A program made the position numbers and the translations under genes. From NCBI GenBank assembly GCA_018056705.1, contig JAGPFE010000009.1:1-64000 (forward strand): a stretch of 64,000 bases of DNA, given 5' to 3'. This DNA is from Candidatus Hydrogenedentota bacterium (lineage in GTDB: Bacteria > Hydrogenedentota > Hydrogenedentia > Hydrogenedentales > CAITNO01). This document shows, piece after piece, positions 9,745 to 17,346 of this stretch; within the stretch, counting starts at the first letter, position 1, and each line of letters starts with the position of its first letter. Under the pieces are notes generated by a model. The model was not told the DNA's origin. It searched no databases and was given only the letters and a program-made list of their open reading frames with translations.

Positions 9745-11211
9745 TCAGGAGCCGGCAATCCGCTGGATGATGCCCGTCGTGGATCGTCCGGCCTGTCCCG
9801 GAATCAGGGCGATGCGTCCACCGTAGCCTTCCACCAGCCGCCGCTCTTCCTGCACGAGGGTGTCCAGCGTGTAGTCACCCCCCTTGGCGTACACGTCCGG
9901 CCGCAGCAGTTCCAGCAGGCGGATGGGCGTGGGCTCGTCGAAGAACACGATGAAATCCACGCATTCCAGCGCGGCAAGCACGAGGGCCCGATCCTCCTGG
10001 GGGATGACCGGGCGGTTGGGACCCTTGATCGCCCGCACGGACGCGTCGGTATTCATGCCCACCACCAGCACGTCGCCCTCCTGCTTCGCTCGCATCAGGT
10101 ACGTGATGTGCCCGGCGTGGAGGATGTCGAAGCATCCGTTGGTCCACACCACCTTCCTGCCGTCCCGTTTCAGGCGGTTCACCAGGATTTTCAATTGCTC
10201 GGGCGACTTCAACTTGTCCGGCCCTTCTGGTCCCCCGAGGACCGCGAGCAATTCTTCGTTGGCCACCGTGACCACCCCCGGCTGGGTGACCGCGATGCCC
10301 GCGGCGGCATTGGCCAGTTCGGCGATCTCCCGCAACGACGCGCTCCGGGCCTTGGCCAGCACCATGGTGGCCGCGGCCGTGTCGCCAGCCCCGGTCACAT
10401 CCACCGCCCGTACCGGCCGGATGGGCACGTGCTCGATGGAGCCATCCTGGCTGAACAGGGTCATGCCGTCCGGGCCCCGCGTGATGATCACGTTCCGGGC
10501 CCGTTCCAGCAGGAAGCGTCCCGCCCGGATCAGCGAGTCTTCATCGTTCACCTCGATCCCCGCGGCCAGCCCCGCTTCCCGGTCGTTCGGCTTGATAATG
10601 TCCACGCCCTTGAAATATCCCGCCCGGGCCCGCGAATCGGCCACCGTCACCAGGTTGTGCTGGCGGGCGCATTCCATCAGGGCGGCGTACACGCCGTCGG
10701 AGATGGTGGCCGAAACCTGGTCGCCGATCAGGATCGCGTCGACCCTCGGCGCGATCGCGCGGATCTTTTCGATGACCGCCGCCTCCAGCGTCCCGGAAAT
10801 CATCTTCGGCCGGGGCGTGTCGGTACGGAGCACCTCCTGGATCGGCGCGTTGTGACCGCCTGCCTTGAGTTTCCCGTAGGTATTGGTGGGACGGTCGTCG
10901 GCTACCACGATTCCCGAAGTATCCACCCCGCGGATTTCAAATTCCCGGCGGACGATACCCCCGTTGGCGTCGTTTCCGATGACCCCTACCATCGTGACCT
11001 GCCCCCCCAGGGATGCCGCGTTACATGCGGCATTGCCCGCCGCCCCGGGATTGTACCGGCGTTCCAGCACCTCGAACACCGGGATCGGTGCCTCCAGGCT
11101 GACTTCCGTCACCCGGCCGAACACGTTTTCATCCAGGTAGATGTCGCCAATGGCCATGACCCGGACCTGTCTGAATTCACTGACTAGTTGCTGCAGCCGC
11201 GTCGCGTTCAT
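9745..11211 (-). CDS. hldE: bifunctional heptose 7-phosphate kinase / heptose 1-phosphate adenylyltransferase (HldE)
   Basis: 488 residues. Residues 1-320 are a PfkB/ribokinase domain with AAGNAACNAASLGG and the catalytic DVTGAGDTAA (base D277). Residues about 350-485 are a nucleotidyltransferase with NGCFDILHAGHITYL (HxGH at 365-368) and a C-terminal RSTTGIIQRI. Together they phosphorylate D-glycero-D-manno-heptose 7-phosphate and later adenylylate the 1-phosphate, giving ADP-heptose for LPS core. ATG 11211 was chosen over an upstream ATG because GGGAGGAG precedes it by nine bases. It heads the minus-strand surface-glycan operon and lies 67 bases downstream of tRNA-Leu. Confidence 0.92.
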   Translation of the reverse strand: MNATRLQQLVSEFRQVRVMAIGDIYLDENVFGRVTEVSLEAPIPVFEVLERRYNPGAAGNAACNAASLGGQVTMVGVIGNDANGGIVRREFEIRGVDTSGIVVADDRPTNTYGKLKAGGHNAPIQEVLRTDTPRPKMISGTLEAAVIEKIRAIAPRVDAILIGDQVSATISDGVYAALMECARQHNLVTVADSRARAGYFKGVDIIKPNDREAGLAAGIEVNDEDSLIRAGRFLLERARNVIITRGPDGMTLFSQDGSIEHVPIRPVRAVDVTGAGDTAAATMVLAKARSASLREIAELANAAAGIAVTQPGVVTVANEELLAVLGGPEGPDKLKSPEQLKILVNRLKRDGRKVVWTNGCFDILHAGHITYLMRAKQEGDVLVVGMNTDASVRAIKGPNRPVIPQEDRALVLAALECVDFIVFFDEPTPIRLLELLRPDVYAKGGDYTLDTLVQEERRLVEGYGGRIALIPGQAGRSTTGIIQRIAGS

Positions 11212-11278
11212 CAGGGCTAACTCCTCCCGCTTTGATGGTAGTCCGATCCCGGGAACGGAAGTGATGGTTGTGAGCACG

Positions 11279-11363
11279 TGGGCGAGGAGGGAATCGAACC
11301 CTCACGGCCGTTGGGGCCAACGGATTTTAAGTCCGTCGTGTCTGCCAGTTTCACCACTCGCCC
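11279..11363 (-). tRNA. tRNA-Leu (anticodon TAA)
   Basis: An 85-base class II tRNA: acceptor GGGCGAG pairs with CTCGCCC, anticodon loop CTTAAAA, long variable arm, T arm GGTTCGATTCC. The 3' CCA is not encoded. Confidence 0.95.
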
Positions 11364-11800
11364 AAACTACAGGTTAGTATACGGCGCGGGGCCGGGCCAG
11401 TCAATGCCTCGGCCGGCAGGAATGGATGAAAGGGCGCGTCAGCGAGCCCGCCCCCCCCCCCCGCCACGGCTTCCCTGCCATCCGCCGAAGGGAATGAAGA
11501 CGCGCGCTTCGACATGTCCGCGTCATGTCCTGCCTCCCTCTGCCGGGGGAGGAAGAAGAGTGGGGGAGAGAGACCTCCAGGCGTCGAGGCCTTGCGGAGG
11601 GAAAACGTTTGCGGGGCAGGGCCGGAATCACGGAACCGCCACGTGCCGGGTACCGACTCATCCTGTGAGTTCACGTGAGGACGACCCGCGCGGCTACCGC
11701 CTCGTGGCAACGTGTCCCCCTGGCGGACGGGGTTTCGACACAACGTCTTCAGGCGCGATATGGCATCACGTATCCCCCTGTGGTCGCTGGGTCGCGGTAA

Positions 11801-11975
11801 GATTTCTCCTCACTTCGTTCGTCGAAATGACAACACTGCTTGTCAACCCGGGGTAGCGTCGGCATACTCTTGTTGCGAACGACATACCTCCTTTCGAGTC
11901 GCATGCCGTTACTTGGAGCGGCACATGTCACTTCGATCGGCACATGTCATTTCGAGCGAAGCGAGAAATCTTTCC
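11801..11975. repeat. 175-base direct repeat, copy A1
   Basis: Essentially identical to 12202-12376, offset 401 bases. Each copy begins with an inverted REP-like element and ends with a forward one, so the whole unit is an inverted-repeat-bounded cassette. Confidence 0.85.
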
Positions 11976-12201
11976 GAGCCAGCGATTTTACGTGAAGTCA
12001 TGGAAGCGGCACATGTCATTTCGAGGGGTACGGTCACTTCGATGGGTACGTGTTTTTTCGAGCGATACATGTCATTTCGAGCGAAGCGAGAAATCTTTCC
12101 CCCTTCTCATGGTTTAGGTCCTTCCCCAGAATTTGTCCTGTATCGGCTTCCCATTTTTCCGAATGAGAGGACATTTCCTGATGACCATGGGTTCACGCGA
12201 A

Positions 12202-12376
12202 GATTTCTCCTCACTTCGTTCGTCGAAATGACAACACTGCTTGTCAACCCGGGGTAGCGTCGGCATACTCTTGTTGCGAACGACATACCTCCTTTCGAGT
12301 CGCATGCCGTTACTTGGAGCGGCACATGTCACTTCGATCGGCACATGTCATTTCGAGCGAAGCGAGAAATCTTTCC
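12202..12376. repeat. 175-base direct repeat, copy A2
   Basis: Second copy of the unit at 11801-11975. It is followed by a second copy of another duplicated segment (12386-12508, matching 12111-12232), so two adjacent units were duplicated together or stepwise. Confidence 0.85.
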
Positions 12377-12768
12377 CCCTCTCCTGGTTTAGGTCCTTCC
12401 CCAGAATTTGTCCTGTATCGGCTTCCCATTTTTCCGAATGAGAGGACATTTCCTGATGACCATGGGTTCACGCGAAGATTTCTCCTCACTTCGTTCGTCG
12501 AAATGACAGGGAGACTTGGCATGGCAATGTTGTGCTGAAATGGCAAGGCTGAATGATGACAACAACCCTGTCGAGAGATCAGGCCTCGGGAAAAACACCC
12601 CAGGCCGGAACAAAACAGCGTTCCGGGTGAAAGGTCCCCTTAACAGTATCCCGAAGGCATCTGAACCCGAAAACACCCCTTGAAGCCTTCCGCGAAATCC
12701 GGCGACCCGAACGCGCGCCCGCATGCCCGGAATATCTCGCGGGCTTCATGGCACTGACGCGGTTTAGG

Positions 12769-12798
12769 TTGACACCAACCGGTTGTAAATGGCGTCAA
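12769..12798. promoter_or_regulatory. imperfect palindrome with TTGACA upstream of the CREST-like gene
   Basis: TTGAC-N-CCA ... TGG-N-GTCAA is a 30-base dyad ending 18 bases before the start codon at 12817. The left arm contains a consensus -35 hexamer (TTGACA, 12769-12774), but no good -10 is found at 16-18 bases. It could be an operator. Confidence 0.3.
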
Positions 12799-12816
12799 GA
12801 TATCAGGAGACACAAT

Positions 12817-13509
12817 ATGTATCTGCATGAAGCGCAACTGGCTAACATCGTCACGTCCTACTGTACCTGCCTGGGCGGTATCCTGCCGCTGTTGTTCTGC
12901 CGATTGTACAGGTCACAGCCCAGCCGGTGGCTGTTTGCTTACCTGTGCATTCTGATTACGGGCATCCCGACCGTCTGGTTGCATTCCATGGAGGGCAACC
13001 GGGTAGCCTCTTTCGCTGACGTGGGCACCAACATCCTGCTGGCCTGGGCGATGATCGTGGCCGCGTCGGGCGATTTTCTGTCACCCGCCGGCCGGGCCCG
13101 GTTGCTGGGTGTCATCACGCCGCTGAACCTCGCTGGCATTGGGTGGCTTGTCTGGGAGATCTTTGCCCCGGAAAAACGGCCGCTGATTACCTTTGGTTCC
13201 TTTGGGCAATTCTTCGCGGGCGAAGTTTTCCTGATCGCCAACGCGTGGGTGGTGGTCATTCTGTTTATCCTGGGCCGCGGCCAGATCCCCGCGAGGGCCA
13301 AGCCGGTTCTCTGGACCCTTATCGCCACTTTTTTCGCGGGCATGTGCATGGCCACGGCAGCCAATCACGTGATCACGATGTACATTTTCCCGTGGCACGC
13401 GATCTGGCACATTACCGGCATGGCCGGTTTCCTGCTGCTGTGGTTGTTTAACCACATCCGGTTCAACGATCCGTCCCCGGCAGCCACGCGTCCGGCAGGC
13501 GCCCCGTGA
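12817..13509 (+). CDS. polytopic membrane protein with CREST/alkaline-ceramidase-like histidine motif
   Basis: 230 residues, about seven predicted transmembrane helices. Polar residues sit in membrane context: WLHSMEGN (H56, E59), ADVGTN (D68), AANHVI (N183, H184) and FPWHAIWHITG (H194, H198). The HxxxH near the last helix, with an upstream Asp and Ser/His, resembles the CREST superfamily of seven-helix metal hydrolases (alkaline ceramidases, PAQR receptors). ATG 12817 is preceded by AGGAG at good spacing; a start at 12748 would add unlikely residues. The stop abuts the stop of the convergent gene at 13510. Family assignment is an inference from the motif pattern and could be wrong. Confidence 0.5.
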   Translation: MYLHEAQLANIVTSYCTCLGGILPLLFCRLYRSQPSRWLFAYLCILITGIPTVWLHSMEGNRVASFADVGTNILLAWAMIVAASGDFLSPAGRARLLGVITPLNLAGIGWLVWEIFAPEKRPLITFGSFGQFFAGEVFLIANAWVVVILFILGRGQIPARAKPVLWTLIATFFAGMCMATAANHVITMYIFPWHAIWHITGMAGFLLLWLFNHIRFNDPSPAATRPAGAP

Positions 13510-15954
13510 TCAGGGGGCATCGGGTAATTCCACGGGCACGCCCTTTTTGAGGATGACGTATCGCCCGCCATTGGTGAGGGTAAGGGAAGCGTCCTCGTCA
13601 TTGAACTCCCGGGCGGTCCAAAGGCCGTACATCCGTTCACCCAGGAGGGCGTCCACTACCTGTTCACCGGTGGCTGAACGGAAAACGACCTTGAACCGGG
13701 GCGGCCGGTTTTCCGTCCGCAGGATCCCCCGCAGTTCCGCCGTTACGCCGGTGACCAGCGACGCGGACGGTGTGGGGGCACTTTCAGAAGGAGGGGCTGA
13801 TGCCGCGGGTTTGGTCTCCGTCGCGGGTGGTTTTTCCGTAGGGATGGCCTCCCGCGCCTGGTCCCGTGGCGGGACGGAAGGCTGACCAGGAACAGGCTGG
13901 GACGCGACCGGCCCGGGAGGTACCAGGGGCCCATCAACTGGCCGATGGTTTTCAGAAGGGGACGACCATTTTTCACGATCAGTCCCCGTTTTCTGCGCGG
14001 AATCACCGGAAACCGGAACCGTGGCCGCCCGTGCGGGGGATGTTTCCGTGGACTTTCCGGTGGCCCGGACGAGAGACGACGCGGCAAGGCCCTGGGCTAC
14101 AACCCCCACGGCCAGCAGGGCCAGCACCAAGGTGGCGGAGGCGACAAACCGGACCATCTGGCCCGGCATACCCCGCAACACGACCCAGAGCAGCACTCCA
14201 AGGGATAGCCACCCGCACATGCCCATCAGGGGGGGCAGGGCTCCGGGAGCGGCATGCTGCAGTCCTCGTAACACCACCATTCCCACGGGAATACTAGAGA
14301 CTCCCCACAAGGCCAGGATGCCGCCCGCCCTCAGTCGGAGGGTGCGTAGCAGGAGCGCGGGTACCACCAGCAGCCCTACCCCGGCGAAAAACCCGGAAAA
14401 CAGCCAGGACTCCGCGACCCCCGCCAGCACCATGAACAGGAACGCCGCGAGCAGGGCCGGCAACATTTCCAGGGAAAAGCGCTGACGTCCCTCTGGAGCC
14501 CCCAGGTTGCGAAACAGGGTCACCGGACCTCCGGGCACCTCCTCGGGAAACAGGGCGGCCAGGGCGTCCCGGGCCCACGCCCGCTGCTTGCGCAGGTCCG
14601 CGACGGCGGCGGCCAGCCGTTCGGCTATGGCCCGGGCGGTGTCCGAATCGGGCCCTCCCGCTTTTTCCACGGCCACGCGTCCGTAGTCGTTCAGGGCCTC
14701 GATGTCGGTATGAATGTCCATCAGGATTTCCCGCAGGCGATGCCGCAGGAACTCTACCCGGTCCATCGCCATGCGGCGGACACACCGGGCATCCCGGATA
14801 CCCGATTCCCGCACGGCAAGGTCCGTGTCGCCTTCCCGAACGGGCGCCTGCCGCCACTGTTCTTCCTCCGTTTCCGCTTCGCGCGTGGCCCGCAATGCTT
14901 CGCGAAGGTTGTCGGTAATCCAGCTGAGCAGGGATCCACGACCCGAGGGCCCCGCCGGCCATTCCGGCCGGATCAGGTCAAAGTCCACTTCGCCCCAGTC
15001 GCGATGCACGCTCCCCCCGACATCTTCCGGCAACTCCGCCCGTAGCCAGCCCCGAAGGTTGACGCGCTTGCGCTCGAGGACTTCCCTGCGTTCCCGTAAC
15101 GCGGCGATCTTTTCAAAAAACTCGTCCGGCGTCAGCGACCCGGACCGGAACCTCGCGACGGTTTTGCCGATGTCTTTGAGGGTTGCCCGCAAGGCGTCGG
15201 ACGTTTCCACGAGGGCTGATCGAAATTCACGGTCCAGTTTCCACCGGGCCGCGCGGGCCAGGCGCAACCAGCTTTCCAGGAGTTCGAGATCCTCCGGAGA
15301 GGTCGCCGAGTCCTTCCGCAAGTGGGCAAGGCGCGCCTCGCAGTGGGCGATCGCGGAAAGAATGACCTGTAGCGCGGGCTGGGGGTCCACTGGCCGGTCC
15401 TCGGGACCGGCGGCATGGGTGGAAGAGGTTTCCGATTCCGGAGCGGCAAGACTCTGGGCCGGTTCTTCGCGCAGAACCTCGGCGGATGCGGGAACCGAAC
15501 CCTCTCGGGCGGCCGGTTGCTTCGACGGCAACGGGCCAGGAGAGGACAGGGGAACCTCCGGCGGCGAATCCTCTTTATCCCCCTTGGGAACGGGGGTGGG
15601 GTGCGCGGCTTCTGCCGGAACCGGTGCTCCGGGACGCGCCTGTGGCTCCGATGGAGCAACGTCAGCCCGCGTCCTGTCCGCCGGCTCCGCCGCTTCGGCC
15701 GGCGCGTCGTCCGAAATCGGCTTTTCGACCAGCGCGCGGGCCCGCTGCCCTGGTTCCCGCAAAAATTCCCGATGCTGGGCCACGTGAATGACCGGCCCGA
15801 ACGCCGCCACCTCCTCCGCGTAGGGCATCCAGAGTTTCCGACGACACGCGGGACATTTCCCCGGCTGCCCGTACATGCTCTCCTGAATGGCCATCCGCTG
15901 CCCGCACAGGCAGACCAGCCGCGCCGGTTTTTCCGAACCGCTGTTCACCGCCAT
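13510..15954 (-). CDS. zinc-ribbon, helical and four-TM multidomain protein of unknown function
   Basis: 814 residues. A zinc ribbon at 15-37 (CLC and CPAC pairs) opens the protein. An Ala/Pro/Glu-rich disordered stretch runs to about 190, followed by a helical, partly coiled-coil region (about 195-470), a hydrophobic block of about five helices (about 490-635), a second Pro/Ser/Glu-rich linker and a compact beta-rich C-terminal domain (about 735-814, TGVTAELRGILRT to LTNGGRYVILKKG). The C-terminal part looks like a small secreted or sensing domain. RBS AAGGGGG precedes the ATG. I do not recognise the family; an envelope sensor or scaffold is possible. Confidence 0.75.
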   Translation of the reverse strand: MAVNSGSEKPARLVCLCGQRMAIQESMYGQPGKCPACRRKLWMPYAEEVAAFGPVIHVAQHREFLREPGQRARALVEKPISDDAPAEAAEPADRTRADVAPSEPQARPGAPVPAEAAHPTPVPKGDKEDSPPEVPLSSPGPLPSKQPAAREGSVPASAEVLREEPAQSLAAPESETSSTHAAGPEDRPVDPQPALQVILSAIAHCEARLAHLRKDSATSPEDLELLESWLRLARAARWKLDREFRSALVETSDALRATLKDIGKTVARFRSGSLTPDEFFEKIAALRERREVLERKRVNLRGWLRAELPEDVGGSVHRDWGEVDFDLIRPEWPAGPSGRGSLLSWITDNLREALRATREAETEEEQWRQAPVREGDTDLAVRESGIRDARCVRRMAMDRVEFLRHRLREILMDIHTDIEALNDYGRVAVEKAGGPDSDTARAIAERLAAAVADLRKQRAWARDALAALFPEEVPGGPVTLFRNLGAPEGRQRFSLEMLPALLAAFLFMVLAGVAESWLFSGFFAGVGLLVVPALLLRTLRLRAGGILALWGVSSIPVGMVVLRGLQHAAPGALPPLMGMCGWLSLGVLLWVVLRGMPGQMVRFVASATLVLALLAVGVVAQGLAASSLVRATGKSTETSPARAATVPVSGDSAQKTGTDREKWSSPSENHRPVDGPLVPPGPVASQPVPGQPSVPPRDQAREAIPTEKPPATETKPAASAPPSESAPTPSASLVTGVTAELRGILRTENRPPRFKVVFRSATGEQVVDALLGERMYGLWTAREFNDEDASLTLTNGGRYVILKKGVPVELPDAP

Positions 15955-16248
15955 GACAACCCCCTTACGTCATTCGCGCCCATAAGAACACTACTCCTTA
16001 CCTCTACAATCCGCCCTCATGTTTCAATTATAACCGGATTACGCGGAATCTGCCAGTATTCCATGCAATCGTGGTATGCCTCCGGACAGGCGAGCCGTTT
16101 GGAACTGGGGTGTCTGGCACCTGCCATGGCCATAACTGGCTTCATTGGAACCGGTCTCAGCCGGAGCAGCCAGAAACGTTCCGTTTCCGTCGCGCGGAAT
16201 GGATACGATGTCCCGTGGGGACATACCATGATCGCGAGAAGTGGATAG

Positions 16249-17346
16249 ATGCAAACCAGGATGGACACGCCGTATCCAGGCGAAAGAGATAAACGGGAAA
16301 CACCGGGCGGACGGGAACGGCCGGTCGCCATGCTTGCGTATTTTGGCCTGGGTACGCTGCCGGGATTCGACCGGTGGTGCCGCGGGAGAATTTCCGCGTT
16401 CAGCGCGCGTCACGTCGCCCGGGCGAACGTCCTGCTGGGCCTGCTAGTGCTGGTGACGGCAGGCTTCATGACGCTAGGCATAGCCTGGGGACTGGCAGAT
16501 GCCGGGACCAGTGGAAGGATCGCGCGCCTACTGCCGGACGAATGGACCCTGCGGTTGGTGTTTCGCCGGGTCGTCCTGGTCTGGCTGGTATGCTGGACGT
16601 GGGGACTGCTTCACGCGGCGCGGGGCTCCATGGGCTGGTTGCCCGGCATCGACGGCCTTGCCGCGCGACGGGGAATTGTTCAGGCGTGCCGGATCCTGTT
16701 TCAGACCGTCGCGCTGGGGTTAACCTGTGTCGCCGCCATCGGGGCGCGCGGGCTATGGTTAAGCCGGGTCGCGTCCGAATCCCCCCGGTGTTTTCTCCTC
16801 TACGAGTCCATGGAAGGCCGCCTTCCATCGATCCTCTTTGGTTTCGGGTATTACCCGATGATCCGGGCGGCCGCGGAATCCCGCTTCCTGGGAGGCGCCG
16901 CCCTGTTGCCTCTGAACGAGGCGAACCTTGCCCGGGCCTTGCGGGAAGGGGAGTTCATTTTCGTGGGATCCCACGGTTCGGCTTCGGGCATTCTTCTGGC
17001 CGACCGTGTGCTGTCCCCGGCAGACGTGGCGCGGCTGAAGGGGGATCACCTCCCCCGCCTGGTATACCTCGCGGGATGCCACGCCGACGTGGAAGGATGG
17101 AAGAAGGCCCTCGCGCCCGCCCACGTGCTGGCCTGGAACCGGCAAACTGGCACGGCGGAACACCTCGCGTGGATCTGGCGCGAAGGTCCACGGGTCATCC
17201 GCGAAGTGGATGGTCCGCCTTCCGCCGGAGATTCCCTGTCTCCTTCCCCTGCGCGGGCAGCCGATCCGGTTCCAGGTATCCCTCAATCCGACACCAGCAC
17301 GGGAAGAAAGTTAAACGTACCCACCCCGCCCGCTACCACGGAATAG
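16249..17346 (+). CDS. membrane-anchored CHAT/caspase-like protein
   Basis: 365 residues. Three hydrophobic helices (about 59-83, 103-123, 150-172) lead to a C-terminal soluble domain. That domain has FIFVGSHGSASGIL (H242) and, 35 residues later, LVYLAGCHADVEGW (C277). This SHG...C spacing and flanking hydrophobic strands match the His-Cys dyad of CHAT/caspase-fold peptidases. A disordered Pro/Ser/Arg-rich tail follows residue 320. The start is uncertain: ATG 16249 has only a weak GAGAAGTGG upstream, and ATG 16330 (M28) is an alternative. Its last 64 bases overlap the 3' end of the opposite-strand giant gene. Protease activity is inferred. Confidence 0.6.
   Translation: MQTRMDTPYPGERDKRETPGGRERPVAMLAYFGLGTLPGFDRWCRGRISAFSARHVARANVLLGLLVLVTAGFMTLGIAWGLADAGTSGRIARLLPDEWTLRLVFRRVVLVWLVCWTWGLLHAARGSMGWLPGIDGLAARRGIVQACRILFQTVALGLTCVAAIGARGLWLSRVASESPRCFLLYESMEGRLPSILFGFGYYPMIRAAAESRFLGGAALLPLNEANLARALREGEFIFVGSHGSASGILLADRVLSPADVARLKGDHLPRLVYLAGCHADVEGWKKALAPAHVLAWNRQTGTAEHLAWIWREGPRVIREVDGPPSAGDSLSPSPARAADPVPGIPQSDTSTGRKLNVPTPPATTE

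Larger units (their letters stand above)
11364..12800. repeat. gene-free repeat region with REP-like elements and internal duplication
   Basis: About 1.4 kb with no credible gene; ORFs here are short and repeat-derived. It contains six copies of the 30-base element: forward GTCATTTCGA...AGAAATCTTTCC at 11946, 12071 and 12347, and inverted GATTTCTCC...GAAATGAC at 11801, 12202 and 12477. Variants such as GGCACATGTCACTTCGATC lie between. Opposed copies could form long hairpins. Confidence 0.85.

Noticed and set aside
11801-12508. CRISPR array
   Set aside because: Repeats differ in spacing and orientation, spacers are not of constant length, and no cas gene is adjacent.
11351-12546. Several 60-190-residue ORFs in the repeat region
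   Set aside because: They repeat the same peptide words (such as HFERSEKS, VISSEARNL) read from the REP-like element, have no RBS, and shift with the copies.
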